The notes under the pieces: model-generated | What the model saw: the letters and a program-made list of their open reading frames with translations, nothing else | Databases searched by the model: none | What the model was told of the DNA's origin: nothing | In this document: in pieces, positions 7,875-17,626 of the stretch | How the letters are laid out: every line of letters begins with the position of its first letter | Position numbering within the stretch: the first letter of the stretch is position 1 | DNA from: Granulosicoccus sp965214025 | Lineage (GTDB): Bacteria; Pseudomonadota; Gammaproteobacteria; Granulosicoccales; Granulosicoccaceae | Direction: 5' to 3' | NCBI GenBank assembly: GCA_965214025.1 | Contig: CBDCAW010000034.1 | Location: forward strand, 1-64,000 | Length of the DNA: 64,000 nt | Program-made: the position numbers and the translations under genes

Positions 7875-8930
7875 CTACCGCGCTCGCGGCAGGCTGACCT
7901 CTTCCAGGTTCGGCGCCTGGGCGGTGATGGAGCCCTCCTTGATGCGCGTGAGAAAATCCACGGGATCGTCTGCGGAGCAGATGTCGGCAAAACTGTCACG
8001 CAGCTCGAGCCCCGCGAGGCCACCACCGCCGAGCGCATCGACCATCATCATGTCGTCCTTGCACAAGGCGCCCGGCACGAAACAGAGGTTCAGTACGCTG
8101 TCCCACAGGCCTTCGTCGTGCTCGGCGTAGTAGATGACCGGTACTTTCTCGCTCGGACGTTCGAGCTCGACGAACGTTTCCGCATCGAGCTTCTTGTCGC
8201 TGCCACGCACCTTCTCGATCCACTGGTCGAAATCGCCCTGCGACAGTCCGTGAAAATCGAAGTTCATGAACGAGAATCCCGCACCGCTGTAGTTGGCCGA
8301 GAAGCCATCGTAGACACCAGGCTTGTTCATGACGGCATTCAGCTCAGTCTGCATGCCGGGCATCGCGTAGATCATGCCCGCTAGCGCCGGCACGTAGAAC
8401 GAGTTCATCACGTCGGTGCTGGTCAGATGAAACTCGATCGGCCGATCTACCGGTGCGGCCATCTCGTTGACCGCTGCCACGCCCTGCTCCGGGTAGATGA
8501 ACAACCATTTCCAGTCGAGCGCGACCACCTGCACCTGCAGCGGTTCGACATCGTCCGGCACGGGTTTGTCCGCCGTGATCCGCGTGATATCCGTGTAGGG
8601 ATTCAGGCGATGGGTCGCGACCCAGGTAAGACCCGCAAGACAGATGACGATCGCGAGCGGCATCGCCCAGACGACGATTTCCAGGCTGATCGAACTATCC
8701 CAATCGGGCTCGTAGCGAGCTTCCTTGTTCGATGCGCGGTAGTTCCAGGCGAAGAAGATCGTCAGCAGCATCACCGGGATGATGATGATCAGCATCAGAA
8801 CCGTGGAGTACACGATGAGCTGACTTTGCTGCAGCGCCACGTCGCCTGTCGGTTTCATCACGACGAGGTCGCAGCCCGCCAGCACCGCGGTGCCCGCAAG
8901 CGCCAGTGTTCGACCGAGGGCCTTGTTCAT
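7875..8930 (-). CDS. cyoA: Cytochrome o ubiquinol oxidase subunit II (lipoprotein)
   Basis: A 351-residue subunit II. The ATG at 8930 gives a lipoprotein signal (ALAGTAVLAGC), then two helices (STVLMLIIIIPVMLLTIFFAWNY; VVWAMPLAIVICLAGLTWVAT) and a periplasmic cupredoxin domain (VQVVALDWKWLFIYPEQGVA, FHLTSTDVMNSFYVPALAGMIYAMPGMQTEL). The copper-A cysteines of cytochrome c oxidases are absent, so the donor is a quinol. The longer frame to 9407 crosses into the divergent transporter and is not used. It is the first gene of the cyoABCD-SURF1 unit, so the promoter should lie in 8931-9069. Confidence 0.95.
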   Translation of the reverse strand: MNKALGRTLALAGTAVLAGCDLVVMKPTGDVALQQSQLIVYSTVLMLIIIIPVMLLTIFFAWNYRASNKEARYEPDWDSSISLEIVVWAMPLAIVICLAGLTWVATHRLNPYTDITRITADKPVPDDVEPLQVQVVALDWKWLFIYPEQGVAAVNEMAAPVDRPIEFHLTSTDVMNSFYVPALAGMIYAMPGMQTELNAVMNKPGVYDGFSANYSGAGFSFMNFDFHGLSQGDFDQWIEKVRGSDKKLDAETFVELERPSEKVPVIYYAEHDEGLWDSVLNLCFVPGALCKDDMMMVDALGGGGLAGLELRDSFADICSADDPVDFLTRIKEGSITAQAPNLEEVSLPRAR

Positions 8931-9069
8931 TGTCGTATGCGCTCCGATATCAGGGTGATGCCTTGCTGCTCCGTTCCTGTCGTGGTCAATTCGACAAGCG
9001 TGCGTTACACTTGTAACTGTATCGTAAAGTTGATATTCGCACATACGCACAACCGGACTTTTCTTTGCC
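8931..9069. promoter_or_regulatory. Divergent promoter region, cyo operon and MHS transporter
   Basis: A 139-bp gap separates the starts of cyoA (minus) and an MFS gene (plus). It is A/T-richer than the flanks around 9005-9060 (TTGTAACTGTATCGTAAAG). Both promoters must lie here. No operator could be named with confidence. Confidence 0.45.
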
Positions 9070-10368
9070 ATGTCGAGTTCTCGTGTCGTCGGGCCTACAT
9101 CACGTTCGGCCAGTTCCAAGCACGTGATCACCATCGATGAAGTCGTTACGACCGTGATCATGGCGCGGGTCACGGAGTCTTTCGGGTTCTTCGTTTTCGC
9201 GATCGCATCCGTCATCGTCTTTCCGGAGTTTTTCTTTCCGAACTTCGGTCCTGTCACCGGTGCGTTGCTGGCGTTCGCCGTGTTTCCGCTCGCGTTCATC
9301 GTCCGCCCGTTCGCCAGCCTGCTGGCACGGCGGGTCGAGCGCCGCATGGGGCGCATGGCGAAGGTGGTCATCGCCCTGTTCGTGTTCTGCGGTGCGACGA
9401 TTGGCATCGGCCTGCTGCCAAGCTTCGATGAAGTCGGCTACGTGGCGCCGACCCTGCTTGTGATACTGACGATCGGGCAAGGGATCGGGCAGGGAATGTC
9501 GTGGGACGGGCTGACATTAAAGCTGCAGTTCGGTGCGCCGAAGGGACGCAAGAACTGGTATGCGATGATGCCACAGCTCGGTGCGCCGGTCGGCTTCATC
9601 ATCGCCGCTGCGATCTTCTACGTACTCACAGGCTTCCTGACCGAGGAGGAATTCAATGCCTGGGGCTGGCGCTTCCCCTTCTTCGCGGCACTGGCGGTCA
9701 ACGTGGTGTCGTTGTTCGCACGCCTGCGACTGATCAACAGCAATTTCGACGATTCCTCCGCGACCTCCACGCTGGTGTCGGCGCCGTTCGCCGAGCTGCT
9801 CAGGCGCCAGTGGCGTCCGATTCTAAGATGCGCCTTCATGCCGTTGACGAGTTATGCCCTCTTCCACATGATCACCATCTTTCCGCTGTGCTACCTCGCT
9901 CTGTATCAGGAAGAGCCGATCGCCAATACGCTGTTGCTGCAGATGTTCGGCGGCGCGATCGCGATCTGCACCGTGCTGCTCTCCGGTTTGATCGCCGATC
10001 GCATCGGCCGGCGCAGGCTCATGATGATCGTTCTGGTGCCCATCGCGCTGTTCAGCTTCTCCATCTTCACGCTCGAGACGCACGGGCCGTGGTTCATCAT
10101 CATCGGCTTCGCCCTGTTCGGTCTCAGCTATGGCCAGACGGCGGCAATAAATCCGGGGCGTTTCGAGCCTGAATTCCAGTACTCCGGCAGCGCGCTGTCC
10201 ACCAACCTGGCGTGGATCTTCGGTGCGGCCTTCGCGCCGCTCTGTGCGCTTGCGCTCACCGAACTGTTCGGGCTCTGGTCGGTCGCGTTTTATCTGCTAT
10301 CCGGTGTGCTGGTCTCGATGCTCAGCCTGATGGCGGAGAAGAAGGCGAAGGTCGATCGCCATAGTTGA
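9070..10368 (+). CDS. MFS transporter, metabolite:H+ symporter (MHS) type
   Basis: A 432-residue inner-membrane transporter. Twelve hydrophobic segments and the MFS loop motifs are visible: FIVRPFASLLARRVERRMGR between helices 2 and 3 and GLIADRIGRRRLMMI in the second half. The phrase FPLAFIVRPFA places it with the metabolite:H+ symporter group (shikimate, citrate, proline/betaine, alpha-ketoglutarate carriers). Substrate is not predictable. It is divergent from cyoA and stands alone. Confidence 0.85.
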   Translation: MSSSRVVGPTSRSASSKHVITIDEVVTTVIMARVTESFGFFVFAIASVIVFPEFFFPNFGPVTGALLAFAVFPLAFIVRPFASLLARRVERRMGRMAKVVIALFVFCGATIGIGLLPSFDEVGYVAPTLLVILTIGQGIGQGMSWDGLTLKLQFGAPKGRKNWYAMMPQLGAPVGFIIAAAIFYVLTGFLTEEEFNAWGWRFPFFAALAVNVVSLFARLRLINSNFDDSSATSTLVSAPFAELLRRQWRPILRCAFMPLTSYALFHMITIFPLCYLALYQEEPIANTLLLQMFGGAIAICTVLLSGLIADRIGRRRLMMIVLVPIALFSFSIFTLETHGPWFIIIGFALFGLSYGQTAAINPGRFEPEFQYSGSALSTNLAWIFGAAFAPLCALALTELFGLWSVAFYLLSGVLVSMLSLMAEKKAKVDRHS

Positions 10369-10457
10369 GTGGGCCGAGACCGGTAATGGTACAAGAGCGC
10401 ACGGATCTCGGCTCCGTGCGGCGCCGGCGATGTAGACGGACGCGAACCTGGAACTGA

Positions 10458-10830
10458 GCGGTAATAGGGGATCTGCTGATCTCGCGTTCTCTAATATCTT
10501 TCGTAGTCGTCAGTGACACGGACCGTCGCGACGAGCCCGACCGCTATACCGAGACGCGCCCTACCCTGCTCGTAGAAATTATCTCGCCGACAACGGCTAC
10601 GACCGATCGGCGCGAAAAACTGCTGGCCTGCCAAAGCCTACCGACGCTTGTCGATTACCTGATCCTGTCGCAGGAGCCCGAAAGTGCCGAGCTCTACACA
10701 CGCGACGCAGAGGGATGGACACGCGCAACGTTCGTTTCCGGTGAAGCACTGGAACTCGAATCGATCGGCTTGACCCTCGCAATAGCCGACATGTCCGAAG
10801 ATGTTTTGACGACGATCAGGCGTGAAGAGG
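10458..10830 (+). pseudogene. N-terminally truncated Uma2-family endonuclease remnant
   Basis: The gap from 10369 to 10930 has no intact gene. One plus frame, open from a TGA at 10455, reads FVVVSDTDRRDEPDRY, TRPTLLVEIISPTTATTDRREKL, LPTLVDYLILSQEPESAELYTRD and GLTLAIADMSEDV. This matches the Uma2/DUF820 pattern: PDxxVVCD, TRPxLLVEVxSPxT, DRxEKxxxYxxLPxLxEYLLV, and a final LPLxxxYEDV. The N-terminal third with the usual start is missing and no start codon fits. The frame runs on to 11081 into the antisense of the next gene. Uma2 proteins are PD-(D/E)XK-like; this copy is probably dead. Confidence 0.7.
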
Positions 10831-10930
10831 TAACGCCCAAACTGTTCCATCCGATCCTCTTGCCCTTCTTCGGCCACTCTTTGAAAGTTTCTTCGTCTGC
10901 ATCCTCGGGCAACGCTTGGACCGTTGAGCT

Positions 10931-11734
10931 TCACTCGTCAGGCAAGAAAGCCACGATACGTACCGGCCCCCCGCTACCGCCTTCAATTTTCATGGGTAGT
11001 GCAATTACCGTAGCGCCGGTGGCGGGTAACTTGTCGAGATTGGCCACGTTCTCCAGACCGGGTATATTTTTCCGGTAGAGGGCGACGTGCGACGCGAAAT
11101 CGGTGGACTGCCCGTAATCGATGCTGGGCGTGTCCAGACCTACAGCCTTGATGTCGAGCACGCTTGCCAGATAGCGTGCAGTGTGTGGGTGAAGCCCCGG
11201 AAAGTGCAGATCCGACACGGCCGCTTCGCCGCGTTCCGCGGTTCCCATGTACTTCTCGCGATCGGGATAGTGTTCGGCGAATCCGGTATTGAACAATACG
11301 ATTGCACCCTTGGGAATCTCCCCGTGCTCCTTCTCCCAGCCCTTGATATCGCTGTGCTGGAACTGATAGTCCGGATCGGCGGCTGACGCCTCGCTGACAT
11401 CGATCACTACGGCCGGGCCAATCAGTTGATCCACCGGTATCTCGTCGGTGGACTCCCTGCCACGTGCAAAGTGGATGGGTGCATCCACATGGGTACCGCC
11501 ATGCTCGGCCGCGGAGAAGTTGAAGGCGCTATAGAAAAAGCCTGCGTCAGTCTCTCCCTTGAACACGGTTTCCTTCTCGAACATCTTGGCTGTCGGCCAG
11601 AACACCGCCTTTTCGTTCAGCGTGTGTGTCAGATCGATCCAGTTTCCGCCTTCGAATTGCTGCGCCTGCAACGTGGAGAGCGAGAACATGAAGATGGCGA
11701 ACAGGGCAACTCGTTTACCTGCGGTGGTTTTCAT
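10931..11734 (-). CDS. Secreted cyclase-family metal-dependent hydrolase
   Basis: A 267-residue protein with a signal peptide (RVALFAIFMFSLSTLQAQ). It carries the cyclase/kynurenine-formamidase signature: WIDLTHTLNE near the mature N-terminus and HGGTHVDAPIHFARG, whose His/His/Asp bind divalent metal. GLDTPSIDYG is the second family block. Cytoplasmic relatives (KynB) open N-formylkynurenine, but the exported form has no clear substrate. It is transcribed alone, and the Uma2 remnant lies at its 3' end in the opposite direction. Confidence 0.85.
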   Translation of the reverse strand: MKTTAGKRVALFAIFMFSLSTLQAQQFEGGNWIDLTHTLNEKAVFWPTAKMFEKETVFKGETDAGFFYSAFNFSAAEHGGTHVDAPIHFARGRESTDEIPVDQLIGPAVVIDVSEASAADPDYQFQHSDIKGWEKEHGEIPKGAIVLFNTGFAEHYPDREKYMGTAERGEAAVSDLHFPGLHPHTARYLASVLDIKAVGLDTPSIDYGQSTDFASHVALYRKNIPGLENVANLDKLPATGATVIALPMKIEGGSGGPVRIVAFLPDE

Positions 11735-12023
11735 GGGCTTTCCCTACATTCTGGCGAGTGACTGAATATTTCAGGCTATTGAAGACGCAGGGTACCTGTC
11801 AATCGTCTGATGCCCTCAGGCGTTCCCCGTCTTGTCTCGCGCCGCTGGGTTATCGGTATCGCCTTGATGGTGCTGATGGGTCTTCGTGACGCTGCCAGCA
11901 CCTGCCGTCGCTGGCCGGTAGGTCACCCTCTATTCCACGAGGCGATGGACATCTTACAACTCAAAGTCCACGCACGAACGGACCGTCTAGTCTGGTCAAG
12001 GTGCAACTTCGAGAGCCAGACCG

Positions 12024-13982
12024 ATGCCGACATCGTCTTCATGGAACTACCTGCGCGCAACAGGACGCGGCGTCAGACCCGGCCTGAAGTGGCTTTGCAC
12101 GGCAAGCTTGTTCTGGCCGTTTCTCGCAGGTGCCCAGGGGCAGTGGAATACCTTCAACGGCAATCTCTCGGCCCAGAAATACAGTGCGCTCGAGGCGATC
12201 ACGCCTGAGAACGTCGGTTCACTGGAGAAGGCCTGGGAGCTGCACACAGGCGATGTGGCCGATGGCAGTGGCGATCTGCCAAAGACCGTCTGGTCGGCCA
12301 CACCGTTGTTCGCCAACGACACGGTATACATCGGTACGCCCTTCTATCGCATTCTCGCGCTGGAGCCGGACACCGGGAAGATCAAGTGGTCGTACGATCC
12401 GGAGACCGTGCTCGAAGCATTGACCCAGCCAGCGTTGAAGAATCGCGGCGTTGCCTATTGGGAAGCGGCAGAGCCGTCAGGCGATGAGTCGTGTCAGAAA
12501 CGCGTCTACATCGGGACCATGGATGCACATCTGCATGCGGTGGATGCGGATACCGGCAAGCCCTGCAAGGAATTCGCAGAGAACGGCGTGCTCGACGTGA
12601 ATTCCTGGAACGAGCTGCCCGAAGCGTGGCCTCTGTCGCTGCTGCAACCGCCCACGGTGTTCGAAGACAAGTTGTTTCTCGGCTGGGCCGGCAAGGACTG
12701 GGCCCGCAAGAACGCACCGGACGGTACGGTGTTCGCGCTCGACGCCCGTACGGGCGAGCGGCTGTGGACGTTCGATGCCATTCCGAAGGAAATGCGTGAG
12801 CAGACCGGCACGGCCAACGTCTGGTCCAGCATGTCGGTCGATGAAGAGAACCGGCTACTGTTCATACCGTTGAGTTCGCCGAGTCCGAACTACTTCGGTG
12901 GTGATCGGCCTGGCGAGATACCCTATGGCACATCGGTCACTGCATTGAACGTCGACACCGGTGAGGTCGAATGGACATTCCAGCACGTGAACCACGATAT
13001 CTGGGATTACGACACACCCGCCGCACCGACACTCGTCGATATACAGCGCGATGACAAGAACGTACCGCTGCTCGTGCAGCCGACCAAACAGGGTTTTCTG
13101 TTCGTGTTGAACCGCAAGACCGGTAAACCCGTGTTCCCTGTCGAGGAGCGCGAAGTGCCCGCATCACCGGTGACCGGCGAGCAAGCGGCGGGCACACAAC
13201 CCTTCGCCATGACACCACCGCCGACCAACGATCCTGAGGACTGGCCGGGCGTCTACTGGTTGTCGAATCTGGTTAGCTTCGGCGGCTGTGGCAGACGGGC
13301 GGAAGCGTATCGATACGACGGTATCTACACGCCACCGAGCGAACAGGGCACGCTCACGTATCCGCCGACCAGCGGTGGCATGCAGTGGGGCGGCGGTGCC
13401 GTCGACCCCGAGCGTGGCATCTTCTACGTGAACAGTTCACGGCTCGTACAGATCTTCACGCTCATTCCACGCGAGGAGTACGAGAAGCTGGCCACGACCG
13501 ATAGTGGTGCCGAACAGGGCTACTATCCCCAAAAGGGTTCGCCCTACGCATTTCGCCTGCAGAACTTCGTCAACTGGGCCGGCATGCCTTGCTGGGAACC
13601 GCCGTACGGAGAAATCTCGGCCTATGATCTGGCTGATGGGTCACTGTTGTACCGACGCCCGTTCGGCAACGTCAAACGCTACGGCGTCACCATGCCCGAT
13701 AGCTGGGGTTCACCGACCATCGGTGGTCCGGCAGTCACGGCCGGTGGTCTGATCTTCATCGGTGCGTCGATCGATGGCGAAGTACGCGCACTGGATGCCG
13801 GCAGTGGCGAGGAGCTCTGGAATGCGCCGGTCGATGCACCTGTGGTATCGATTCCCGCCGTGTACGAGTATGAGGGCACCCAGTACGTCAGCTTCGTGGC
13901 CGGTGGTAATCCGATCGTAGCACCGGAGGTGTCCGATCAGATCGTCACCTACGCCCTGCCATCTGCAAACGAGGGTCAGTGA
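12024..13982 (+). CDS. Periplasmic PQQ-dependent dehydrogenase, glucose/quinate dehydrogenase type
   Basis: A 652-residue quinoprotein with an eight-bladed propeller. A basic leader and hydrophobic stretch (WLCTASLFWPFLAGAQG) point to export. Landmarks are QWNTFNGNLSAQKYSALEAI (first blade), VWSATPLFANDTVYIGTPF, the catalytic stretch VNHDIWDYDTPAAPTLVDI and the late SWGSPTIGGPAVTAGGLIF. It matches the membrane-bound glucose/quinate/shikimate dehydrogenase family but lacks the N-terminal five-helix membrane domain, so it is probably soluble. Ca-PQQ would be the cofactor and the alcohol substrate is unknown. It is convergent with ppc. No gene was found in the 11735-12023 gap. Confidence 0.88.
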   Translation: MPTSSSWNYLRATGRGVRPGLKWLCTASLFWPFLAGAQGQWNTFNGNLSAQKYSALEAITPENVGSLEKAWELHTGDVADGSGDLPKTVWSATPLFANDTVYIGTPFYRILALEPDTGKIKWSYDPETVLEALTQPALKNRGVAYWEAAEPSGDESCQKRVYIGTMDAHLHAVDADTGKPCKEFAENGVLDVNSWNELPEAWPLSLLQPPTVFEDKLFLGWAGKDWARKNAPDGTVFALDARTGERLWTFDAIPKEMREQTGTANVWSSMSVDEENRLLFIPLSSPSPNYFGGDRPGEIPYGTSVTALNVDTGEVEWTFQHVNHDIWDYDTPAAPTLVDIQRDDKNVPLLVQPTKQGFLFVLNRKTGKPVFPVEEREVPASPVTGEQAAGTQPFAMTPPPTNDPEDWPGVYWLSNLVSFGGCGRRAEAYRYDGIYTPPSEQGTLTYPPTSGGMQWGGGAVDPERGIFYVNSSRLVQIFTLIPREEYEKLATTDSGAEQGYYPQKGSPYAFRLQNFVNWAGMPCWEPPYGEISAYDLADGSLLYRRPFGNVKRYGVTMPDSWGSPTIGGPAVTAGGLIFIGASIDGEVRALDAGSGEELWNAPVDAPVVSIPAVYEYEGTQYVSFVAGGNPIVAPEVSDQIVTYALPSANEGQ

Positions 13983-14051
13983 TCGATCATGCTTGCATCG
14001 GCTACTCGTTGATCCGCTTGGGATCGGAATCGGCCGGAAGGGAGTCGCCGA

Positions 14052-16736
14052 TCAGCCTGTCCAGCCCAACCCTGCGGCAATGCTGTTCATGGACTGCAAC
14101 AGGGGGGTCGGCACATCGCGCTCGACGTTGCCAGCGCGGTATTCCCGTAACAGATCGACCTGCAGTGCGTTGATGCGATCGAGGTCTGTACGCACTCGCT
14201 GGAACTGCTCGTGGAAGTGGGGAAACCGTGCACCGATCTCGTCGACACTTGTAACCAGGCGTACGCCCGCGCAAGCGCGGCGGTACTCCGCCTGAACGAG
14301 AGTCAGAATCGTATCGCGCGTTTCGCTGTCCACCACCAAGGTCGCGTATTCGGCGGCAATGGTCATGTCGCTACGACTCAGCGACTTCTCGATCTCGTCG
14401 ACCATCAGGCGGAACAGGCGGGAGTGCTCGAACATCGTGTGCAACATCTCCTTGCCCTGGGCCCCGCGAACACGGCACAGGCTCTCGATGGCCGTACCAA
14501 AACCGTACCAGCCGGTGATCAGGTGCCGGTTCTGCGACCAGGCGAATACCCAGGGAATGGCACGCAGGTCAGCGAGTGCTGCGGCACCGAAGCGCTTGGC
14601 CGGACGTGAACCGATCTTCAACTGTGCAAGCTCCTCTACCGGGCTGGCCTGCCGAAAGTAATCGACGAAGCCCGGCGTGTTCAAAAACGTGACATAGGCG
14701 GTTTGCGACAGCCCTGCCAGAGCGTCCAGCATGTCTTCGAACTCCGGCCGGATCGGCTCGTCCCGGTTGTCCACCGAGTGGCACAAGGTGCTCGCGGCGA
14801 GCAGTTCGAGATGATTGGCGGCCGTGCCACGGTTGGCGTATCGTGCCGACACCACCTCGCCCTGATCGGTGACGCGCAACCGGGCCCTGATCGTGCCGGG
14901 CGGCTGCGCGGCAATTGCCCGCTCCGTGGGCGCACCACCGCGACTCACCGAGCCCCCGCGACCGTGAAAGAAAGCGGCACGGAACCCGCGACTGTCCAGC
15001 ACACGCACGATGCGGCGCTGAGCGCTGTCCAGCTCACGGATCGAGCAGACGAAGCCGCCGTCCTTGTTGCTGTCGGAGTAGCCAAGCATGATTTCCAGCG
15101 AACGCCCATGTGCCTTGAGGCTGCGCCGGGCAAGCGGTACGTCGAGCAGGCCTGCCAGGATGTCGGGAGCGCTGCGCAGGTCGTCGATGGTCTCGAACAA
15201 CGGAACCACGGCCAGATCGAGCGTCTCTGCACCGAAGCCTGCATGACGCGCCAGCGCGAAGACACCGAGCAGATCGTCTGCCGAGCGTGTCATCGACAGG
15301 ATGAACGGCCCGATGGCGTCCGGATCCGGCTGATGGCGAACCGCCTGCATCAGGCTCAGCAACGCGATCAATTCGGCAGCATCTTCACCGAGCCGCGCAG
15401 AGTCCACCGCTGTCAGGTCCGGATCCACGAGGTCACCGCGCAACCGTTCGGACCATTGCGCGGTACCGTACTCGGGTACGGTATCACCCCGCAAGGCCCA
15501 GATCTCTGCCAGAACCGCTGTAGTCACCGTGGAGTTCTGTCGAATGTCGAGCGTGGCCGTTCGAAAGCCGAAGCTACCGGCCTGCCAACGAAGCGGTTGA
15601 ATGAATCGTCTGGCGAGTCGTTCCGCACCCACTGCGCTCAGCGCCGCATGCACACTGTCCAGATCAGCAACGAAGCCTGCAACATGCTTGTACCTTTCGT
15701 TACGCAATCGCCAGCCCATGGCTGACAGAACCTGACGGAACAGCTCGTTCGGATTACGCTGCGCAACCGGCGTGCCTGCCACTATCGCTCGCAGGCGTGC
15801 CTGATGCGGCTCGGCGGTCAGCTGGATGCGCTCGCTGATGCTGATGCGCGCTGCCGCGTCGTCCAGAGCCTCGCAGTACATCGACAGCACAGTTTCCTGG
15901 CCGCGTTCCAGGGCATGTCGAGTCTGTTCACTCGTGACACTCGGGTTGCCATCACGATCACCACCGATCCAGTTGTGCAGGCGGACACAGGTCGGTACCG
16001 GTGCGTGATCATCGAAGATCGTCTCGGCGGCACGCTGCAGTTGACCGAGCATCTGGGGTACCGCATCGAACAGGCTGTTACGAAAGAACTGCAGGCCCCA
16101 TTCGATCTCGTCCTTCAGGCTCGGGCGTTCCAGCCGCAGTTCACCGGTCATCCACAGGAGGTCGATCTCACCGGCAATGTCTTCATGAATCGCGGCCTGC
16201 TCACGAGGCGTCCATCGATCGGTCTCCAATGCCACCAGGTGACGATAGATACGCCGATGAATCTGCAACACTGTCACCCGCTTCGCTTCGGTGGGGTGAG
16301 CGGTCAGAGTGGGGCCTATCTCAAGCTCGCACAGCAACGAGCGGAAGCTGTCGCGATCCAGCGACGAGTCTGACAACACCTGCGCGAAACTGCCCGCCAC
16401 GGCCTTCTCGCCCACGGTGGTCTCGATGCTGCGCCGATCGCGAATGGCGGTGTTCTCATCGACGATACGCAACAACTGGAACCAGATGTTCAGCGCCTGC
16501 AGGAACGGGATCGCCTCATCGCCCGGCGGTATGCGCAAGCTGTCCGGGTTCTCGGCCCAGTCGAGTACCTGGGGCGCACGCGCTGCGAGTACCCCGCACC
16601 ACAGGTTACGCACCAGATCGATCGGCGGAAGTTTCGAATACGGCTTCTCAGGTGGCCGCACATCATCGGCCGCCTGCCGAGCGAGATGGTCACACTCAGG
16701 GCCGGTTACGGTGTTGGCCGGCGACAACGCACTCAT
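14052..16736 (-). CDS. ppc: Phosphoenolpyruvate carboxylase
   Basis: An 894-residue enzyme that adds bicarbonate to PEP to give oxaloacetate. Visible signatures are GPTLTAHPTEAKR (catalytic His), GGDRDGNPSVTSEQT, LEIMLGYSDSNKDGG, FFHGRGGSVSRGGAPT and RAIPWVFAWSQNRHLITGWYG. Length fits bacterial Ppc. The ATG overlaps the mtkB stop as ATGA, and it is the last gene of a four-gene minus unit. In serine-cycle bacteria ppc supplies oxaloacetate for malate and then malyl-CoA, which fits its neighbours. Confidence 0.97.
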   Translation of the reverse strand: MSALSPANTVTGPECDHLARQAADDVRPPEKPYSKLPPIDLVRNLWCGVLAARAPQVLDWAENPDSLRIPPGDEAIPFLQALNIWFQLLRIVDENTAIRDRRSIETTVGEKAVAGSFAQVLSDSSLDRDSFRSLLCELEIGPTLTAHPTEAKRVTVLQIHRRIYRHLVALETDRWTPREQAAIHEDIAGEIDLLWMTGELRLERPSLKDEIEWGLQFFRNSLFDAVPQMLGQLQRAAETIFDDHAPVPTCVRLHNWIGGDRDGNPSVTSEQTRHALERGQETVLSMYCEALDDAAARISISERIQLTAEPHQARLRAIVAGTPVAQRNPNELFRQVLSAMGWRLRNERYKHVAGFVADLDSVHAALSAVGAERLARRFIQPLRWQAGSFGFRTATLDIRQNSTVTTAVLAEIWALRGDTVPEYGTAQWSERLRGDLVDPDLTAVDSARLGEDAAELIALLSLMQAVRHQPDPDAIGPFILSMTRSADDLLGVFALARHAGFGAETLDLAVVPLFETIDDLRSAPDILAGLLDVPLARRSLKAHGRSLEIMLGYSDSNKDGGFVCSIRELDSAQRRIVRVLDSRGFRAAFFHGRGGSVSRGGAPTERAIAAQPPGTIRARLRVTDQGEVVSARYANRGTAANHLELLAASTLCHSVDNRDEPIRPEFEDMLDALAGLSQTAYVTFLNTPGFVDYFRQASPVEELAQLKIGSRPAKRFGAAALADLRAIPWVFAWSQNRHLITGWYGFGTAIESLCRVRGAQGKEMLHTMFEHSRLFRLMVDEIEKSLSRSDMTIAAEYATLVVDSETRDTILTLVQAEYRRACAGVRLVTSVDEIGARFPHFHEQFQRVRTDLDRINALQVDLLREYRAGNVERDVPTPLLQSMNSIAAGLGWTG

Positions 16737-17626
16737 GCCACTCTCGAATTCAGCATCGCGGCAATCGTCGAGCCGATCGCCGAAGGGTGTTCGGCAACCT
16801 TGACCCCGGCGGCGGTGAGGATCTCGACCTTCTCCGACGCACTCTCGCCGAAGGCCGAGATGATGGCGCCGGCATGGCCCATGGTTCGACCCTTGGGTGC
16901 CGTCAGGCCGGCCACGTAGGCGATCACCGGCTTGCTGACGTGCTGGCGGATGTAGTCGGCAGCCTCGGCTTCCTGTGGTCCACCGATCTCGCCGATCAAC
17001 GTGATCACCTCGGTCTCGTCGTCCTGCTCGAACCGCTCGAGCATGTCGCGAAAGCTAGAACCGTTGATCGGATCCCCGCCGATACCGACGGAGGTGGAGA
17101 TACCGATACCGAGCTCCTTGAGCTGTGCAGCCGCCTCGTATCCCAAGGTGCCCGAACGGCCGACGATACCGACCGGCCCGGGCAGGTAGATGTGACCCGG
17201 CATTATACCGAGCATGGCCTTGCCGGGGCTGATGGTGCCGGCACAGTTGGGACCTGTAAGTACCATGCGCCGCTCCTTGGAATAGCGCCACATGTAACGT
17301 TTCACCTGCAACATGTCTTGTGCGGGTATGCCGTCGGTGATGCACACGCAGTAGCGGATACCGGCATCCGCGGCTTCCATGATCGCATCGGCAGCGAACG
17401 GCGGTGGCACGAACACGAGAGAGGCCTCCGCACCGGTCTGCTCCACCGCATCCTTCATCGTATCGAAGACCGGCACACCCTCGACCTCGCTGCCGTGCCT
17501 GCCCGGTACCACGCCTGCCACCACCTGGGTGCCGTAGTCCAGCATCTCGCGGGTATGGAAGCGCGCCATGCGGCCGCTGATCCCTTGAACCACCACACGT
17601 GATTCATCATCCAGAAGTATGCTCAT
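16733..17626 (-). CDS. mtkB: Malate-CoA ligase alpha subunit (malate thiokinase)
   Basis: A 297-residue protein of the succinyl-CoA synthetase alpha family. The CoA-binding Rossmann domain begins RVVVQGISGRMARFHT, and the phosphorylated histidine lies in RTMGHAGAIISAFGES. TGPNCAGTISPGKAMLGIMP is the central signature. Read with mtkA, ppc, the aminotransferase and mcl nearby, it is best assigned as malate thiokinase, which makes malyl-CoA from malate, ATP and CoA, rather than succinyl-CoA synthetase. Start and stop overlap mtkA and ppc by ATGA, so subunit synthesis is probably coupled. Confidence 0.9.
   Translation of the reverse strand: MSILLDDESRVVVQGISGRMARFHTREMLDYGTQVVAGVVPGRHGSEVEGVPVFDTMKDAVEQTGAEASLVFVPPPFAADAIMEAADAGIRYCVCITDGIPAQDMLQVKRYMWRYSKERRMVLTGPNCAGTISPGKAMLGIMPGHIYLPGPVGIVGRSGTLGYEAAAQLKELGIGISTSVGIGGDPINGSSFRDMLERFEQDDETEVITLIGEIGGPQEAEAADYIRQHVSKPVIAYVAGLTAPKGRTMGHAGAIISAFGESASEKVEILTAAGVKVAEHPSAIGSTIAAMLNSRVA

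Noticed and set aside
6472..8130. 552-codon plus ORF opposite cyoB/cyoA
   Set aside because: Antisense shadow; composition (His/Glu/Arg/Gln-rich) is typical of reverse-complement reading of membrane-protein codons.
16001..17602. 533-codon plus ORF opposite ppc and mtkB
   Set aside because: Spans two coupled genes on the other strand and shows no protein family.
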